From positions 1 to 43,126 of the forward strand of contig NZ_JAGSXH010000049.1 of NCBI RefSeq assembly GCF_018283645.1: DNA of 43,126 nucleotides, written 5' to 3'. A program made the translations under genes and the position numbers. Below the pieces are notes generated by a model, which had not been told where the DNA came from, ran no database searches, and saw nothing but the letters and a program-made list of their open reading frames with translations. The stretch is from Actinocrinis puniceicyclus (lineage in GTDB: Bacteria > Actinomycetota > Actinomycetes > Streptomycetales > Catenulisporaceae). How positions within the stretch are numbered: the first letter of the stretch is position 1; every line of letters starts with the position of its first letter. Of the stretch, positions 41,886 to 43,126 are shown in pieces.

Positions 41886-43126
41886 TCACAGGTTCAGCCA
41901 CCGCTGGACCGCCTGGGCGGTCGTCGCTGCGGCGGACTCGATCAGGGCGAAGTGATCGGCGGCGATCTCGGCCTGGTCCTCGGCGAGGTCCCAGGCGGGC
42001 CAGGCGGCCGGATCGCTGTCGCCGAGCGGTTCGCCCGCCCGGATCAGCAGGCTGCGCGTGCTGATCGTGGGCGGCTTGTGTTCGGCGAGCAGGCGCATGT
42101 AGGTGCCCATGATCAGCCAGCCCGCGTCGTCGATGGCGGCCGTGTCCTGCTCGCGGCCGAGGATCTCGGACATCACCGCGGCGAAGACGTCGTCGGCCTG
42201 CGCCTGGCTGGCCGGCAGCGGTGTGTCGATCAGCACCAGGCCGGTCGGCGCGCCGCCGAGTGCTTCGAGCCGGGCCGCGATCGAATGCGCGATCACGCCG
42301 CCGGTGGAGTAGCCGACCAGCAGGAACGGCGCGTCGCCGACCGCCCGGCGGATCGAGTCGGCCAGCACCTCGACGGCCGCGTCCCAGGTCTGCGGTGCCG
42401 GTTCGCCGTCCCGGAAGCCGGGCAGCGTGCACGCGAACACCTCGCGCGAGCCGTCGAACCGGTCCGCGAACCGCATGAACTGGTGCGGGCTGGAGCCGAC
42501 CACGAAGGACGGCACGCACACGACCTTGGTGGCGCCGTCGCCGGAGGCCAGCCGGGCGATGTGCCCGCCGCCTGGCAGGTCGTGCGCCGAGCTGAACGTG
42601 GGGCGGAAGCGCGAGGCTCCGGTCAGCAGCGCCGCCGCATCGGTGATCTTCCCTGTGGCGTGCGCGTTGCGCAGCAGCATGCCCAGCGTGCCCGCGCCTG
42701 TGGTCGGCGGCGATGCGGCGACCGGGCCGGCGCTCGATGCTGCGCTCTGTTCGACGGCGCCGACCTCGGTCAGCAGCAGTTGCGCGATCGCGGCCGGGCT
42801 GGGGTGGTCGAACACCAGCGTCGAGGGCAGCCGCACGCCGCTGGACTGGGTGAGCCGGTTGCGCAGTTCGACCGCGCCGAGCGAGTCGATGCCCAGGTCC
42901 TTGAACGGCCGTTGCGGTTCTACCGCCGATGCCGACGCGTAGCCGAGTACGGCGGCCACCTGCGCCAGCACCAGGTCCGTGACCACCTGCTCGCGGTCGG
43001 CCTCGGCGACGCCCGCCAGTCGCTGGGCCAGTGACCCGCCGCCTGCGGCCGCGCCCTTGGCGGGCGATTTGACCAGGCCGCGCAGCAGCGGGGGCAGCAT
43101 GCCCGACCGGGCTTGCGAGCGCAGTG
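41886..43126 (-). CDS. Modular type I polyketide synthase, terminal ACP-thioesterase (5' end outside)
   Basis: The frame is open to the right edge, so only the last 412 residues are visible. It starts in the tail of a ketoreductase-type segment ([18 protein letters not shown]), followed by an ACP with the phosphopantetheine Ser81 in [16 protein letters not shown] 50-residue linker leads to a thioesterase with VVCVPSF, Ser273 in [12 protein letters not shown] and His391 in [11 protein letters not shown]-terminal TE means that this is the last module, so chain release, probably by macrolactonisation or hydrolysis, happens here. Upstream modules must lie to the right of the window. The type II thioesterase and P450s are natural accessory enzymes. 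Confidence 0.95.
   Translation of the reverse strand, partial: LRSQARSGMLPPLLRGLVKSPAKGAAAGGGSLAQRLAGVAEADREQVVTDLVLAQVAAVLGYASASAVEPQRPFKDLGIDSLGAVELRNRLTQSSGVRLPSTLVFDHPSPAAIAQLLLTEVGAVEQSAASSAGPVAASPPTTGAGTLGMLLRNAHATGKITDAAALLTGASRFRPTFSSAHDLPGGGHIARLASGDGATKVVCVPSFVVGSSPHQFMRFADRFDGSREVFACTLPGFRDGEPAPQTWDAAVEVLADSIRRAVGDAPFLLVGYSTGGVIAHSIAARLEALGGAPTGLVLIDTPLPASQAQADDVFAAVMSEILGREQDTAAIDDAGWLIMGTYMRLLAEHKPPTISTRSLLIRAGEPLGDSDPAAWPAWDLAEDQAEIAADHFALIESAAATTAQAVQRWLNL

Overview
The DNA is very GC-rich, genes use GTG starts freely, and neighbouring genes are stitched together by 4-base ATGA/GTGA overlaps. With modular PKS, AfsA, LuxR-type and 14-TM drug-exporter genes, this points to a filamentous actinomycete (Streptomyces/Catenulispora-like). 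Almost the whole window is secondary-metabolite DNA. No tRNA, rRNA, CRISPR array or insertion sequence was recognised.

Layout. (1) 1-4538: flank, with the 3' part of a secreted GH3 beta-glucosidase, a 14-bp tandem repeat, an HPP membrane protein and a type II haloacid-dehalogenase-like protein. (2) 4985-20618, all on the minus strand: two coupled runs. The upstream run is a 14-TM exporter, an SDR, an APH-type kinase, an ACAD10/11-like acyl-CoA dehydrogenase and a SnoaL-like protein. The downstream run is a FabF-type ketosynthase, a fused A/B CoA-transferase, FabH-type KAS III, FAD monooxygenase, a HAD-like protein without catalytic residues, AfsA-family enzyme, CerJ-like KAS III homologue, SDR and a HAD-IB phosphatase. 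(3) 20901-24153, plus strand: quinone oxidoreductase, LysR regulator, 61-aa tautomerase and LuxR-type regulator. (4) 24319-27025: remnant of a phospholipase C gene, inorganic pyrophosphatase, and an exporter whose 3' end runs antisense into the next gene. (5) 26805-35840: a minus-strand operon (polyprenyl diphosphate synthase, UbiA-UbiE fusion, giant tandem ThDP enzyme) divergent from a P450 plus HisC-like aminotransferase. (6) 35981-43126: thioesterase II, SRPBCC protein, MFS exporter with divergent TetR, SGNH hydrolase, P450, and the last ACP-TE part of a modular type I PKS that continues past the right edge.

Working model (inference). The AfsA operon has what is needed to build a beta-ketoacyl chain, condense it with a dihydroxyacetone-phosphate-like partner, remove phosphate, reduce and hydroxylate: a butenolide, butyrolactone or furan type product. 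The adjoining kinase/dehydrogenase pair resembles the known route that processes 4-hydroxyacyl-CoA, the ring-opened form of a gamma-lactone. The second operon makes a polyprenyl chain, attaches it to an acceptor and methylates the product, as in menaquinone tail assembly. The ThDP protein is the most striking gene: two fused ThDP modules have lost complementary halves of their active sites, so the chain should behave as a pseudodimer with one live and one dead site. Whether these operons and the PKS form one cluster or several adjacent ones cannot be decided from the window.
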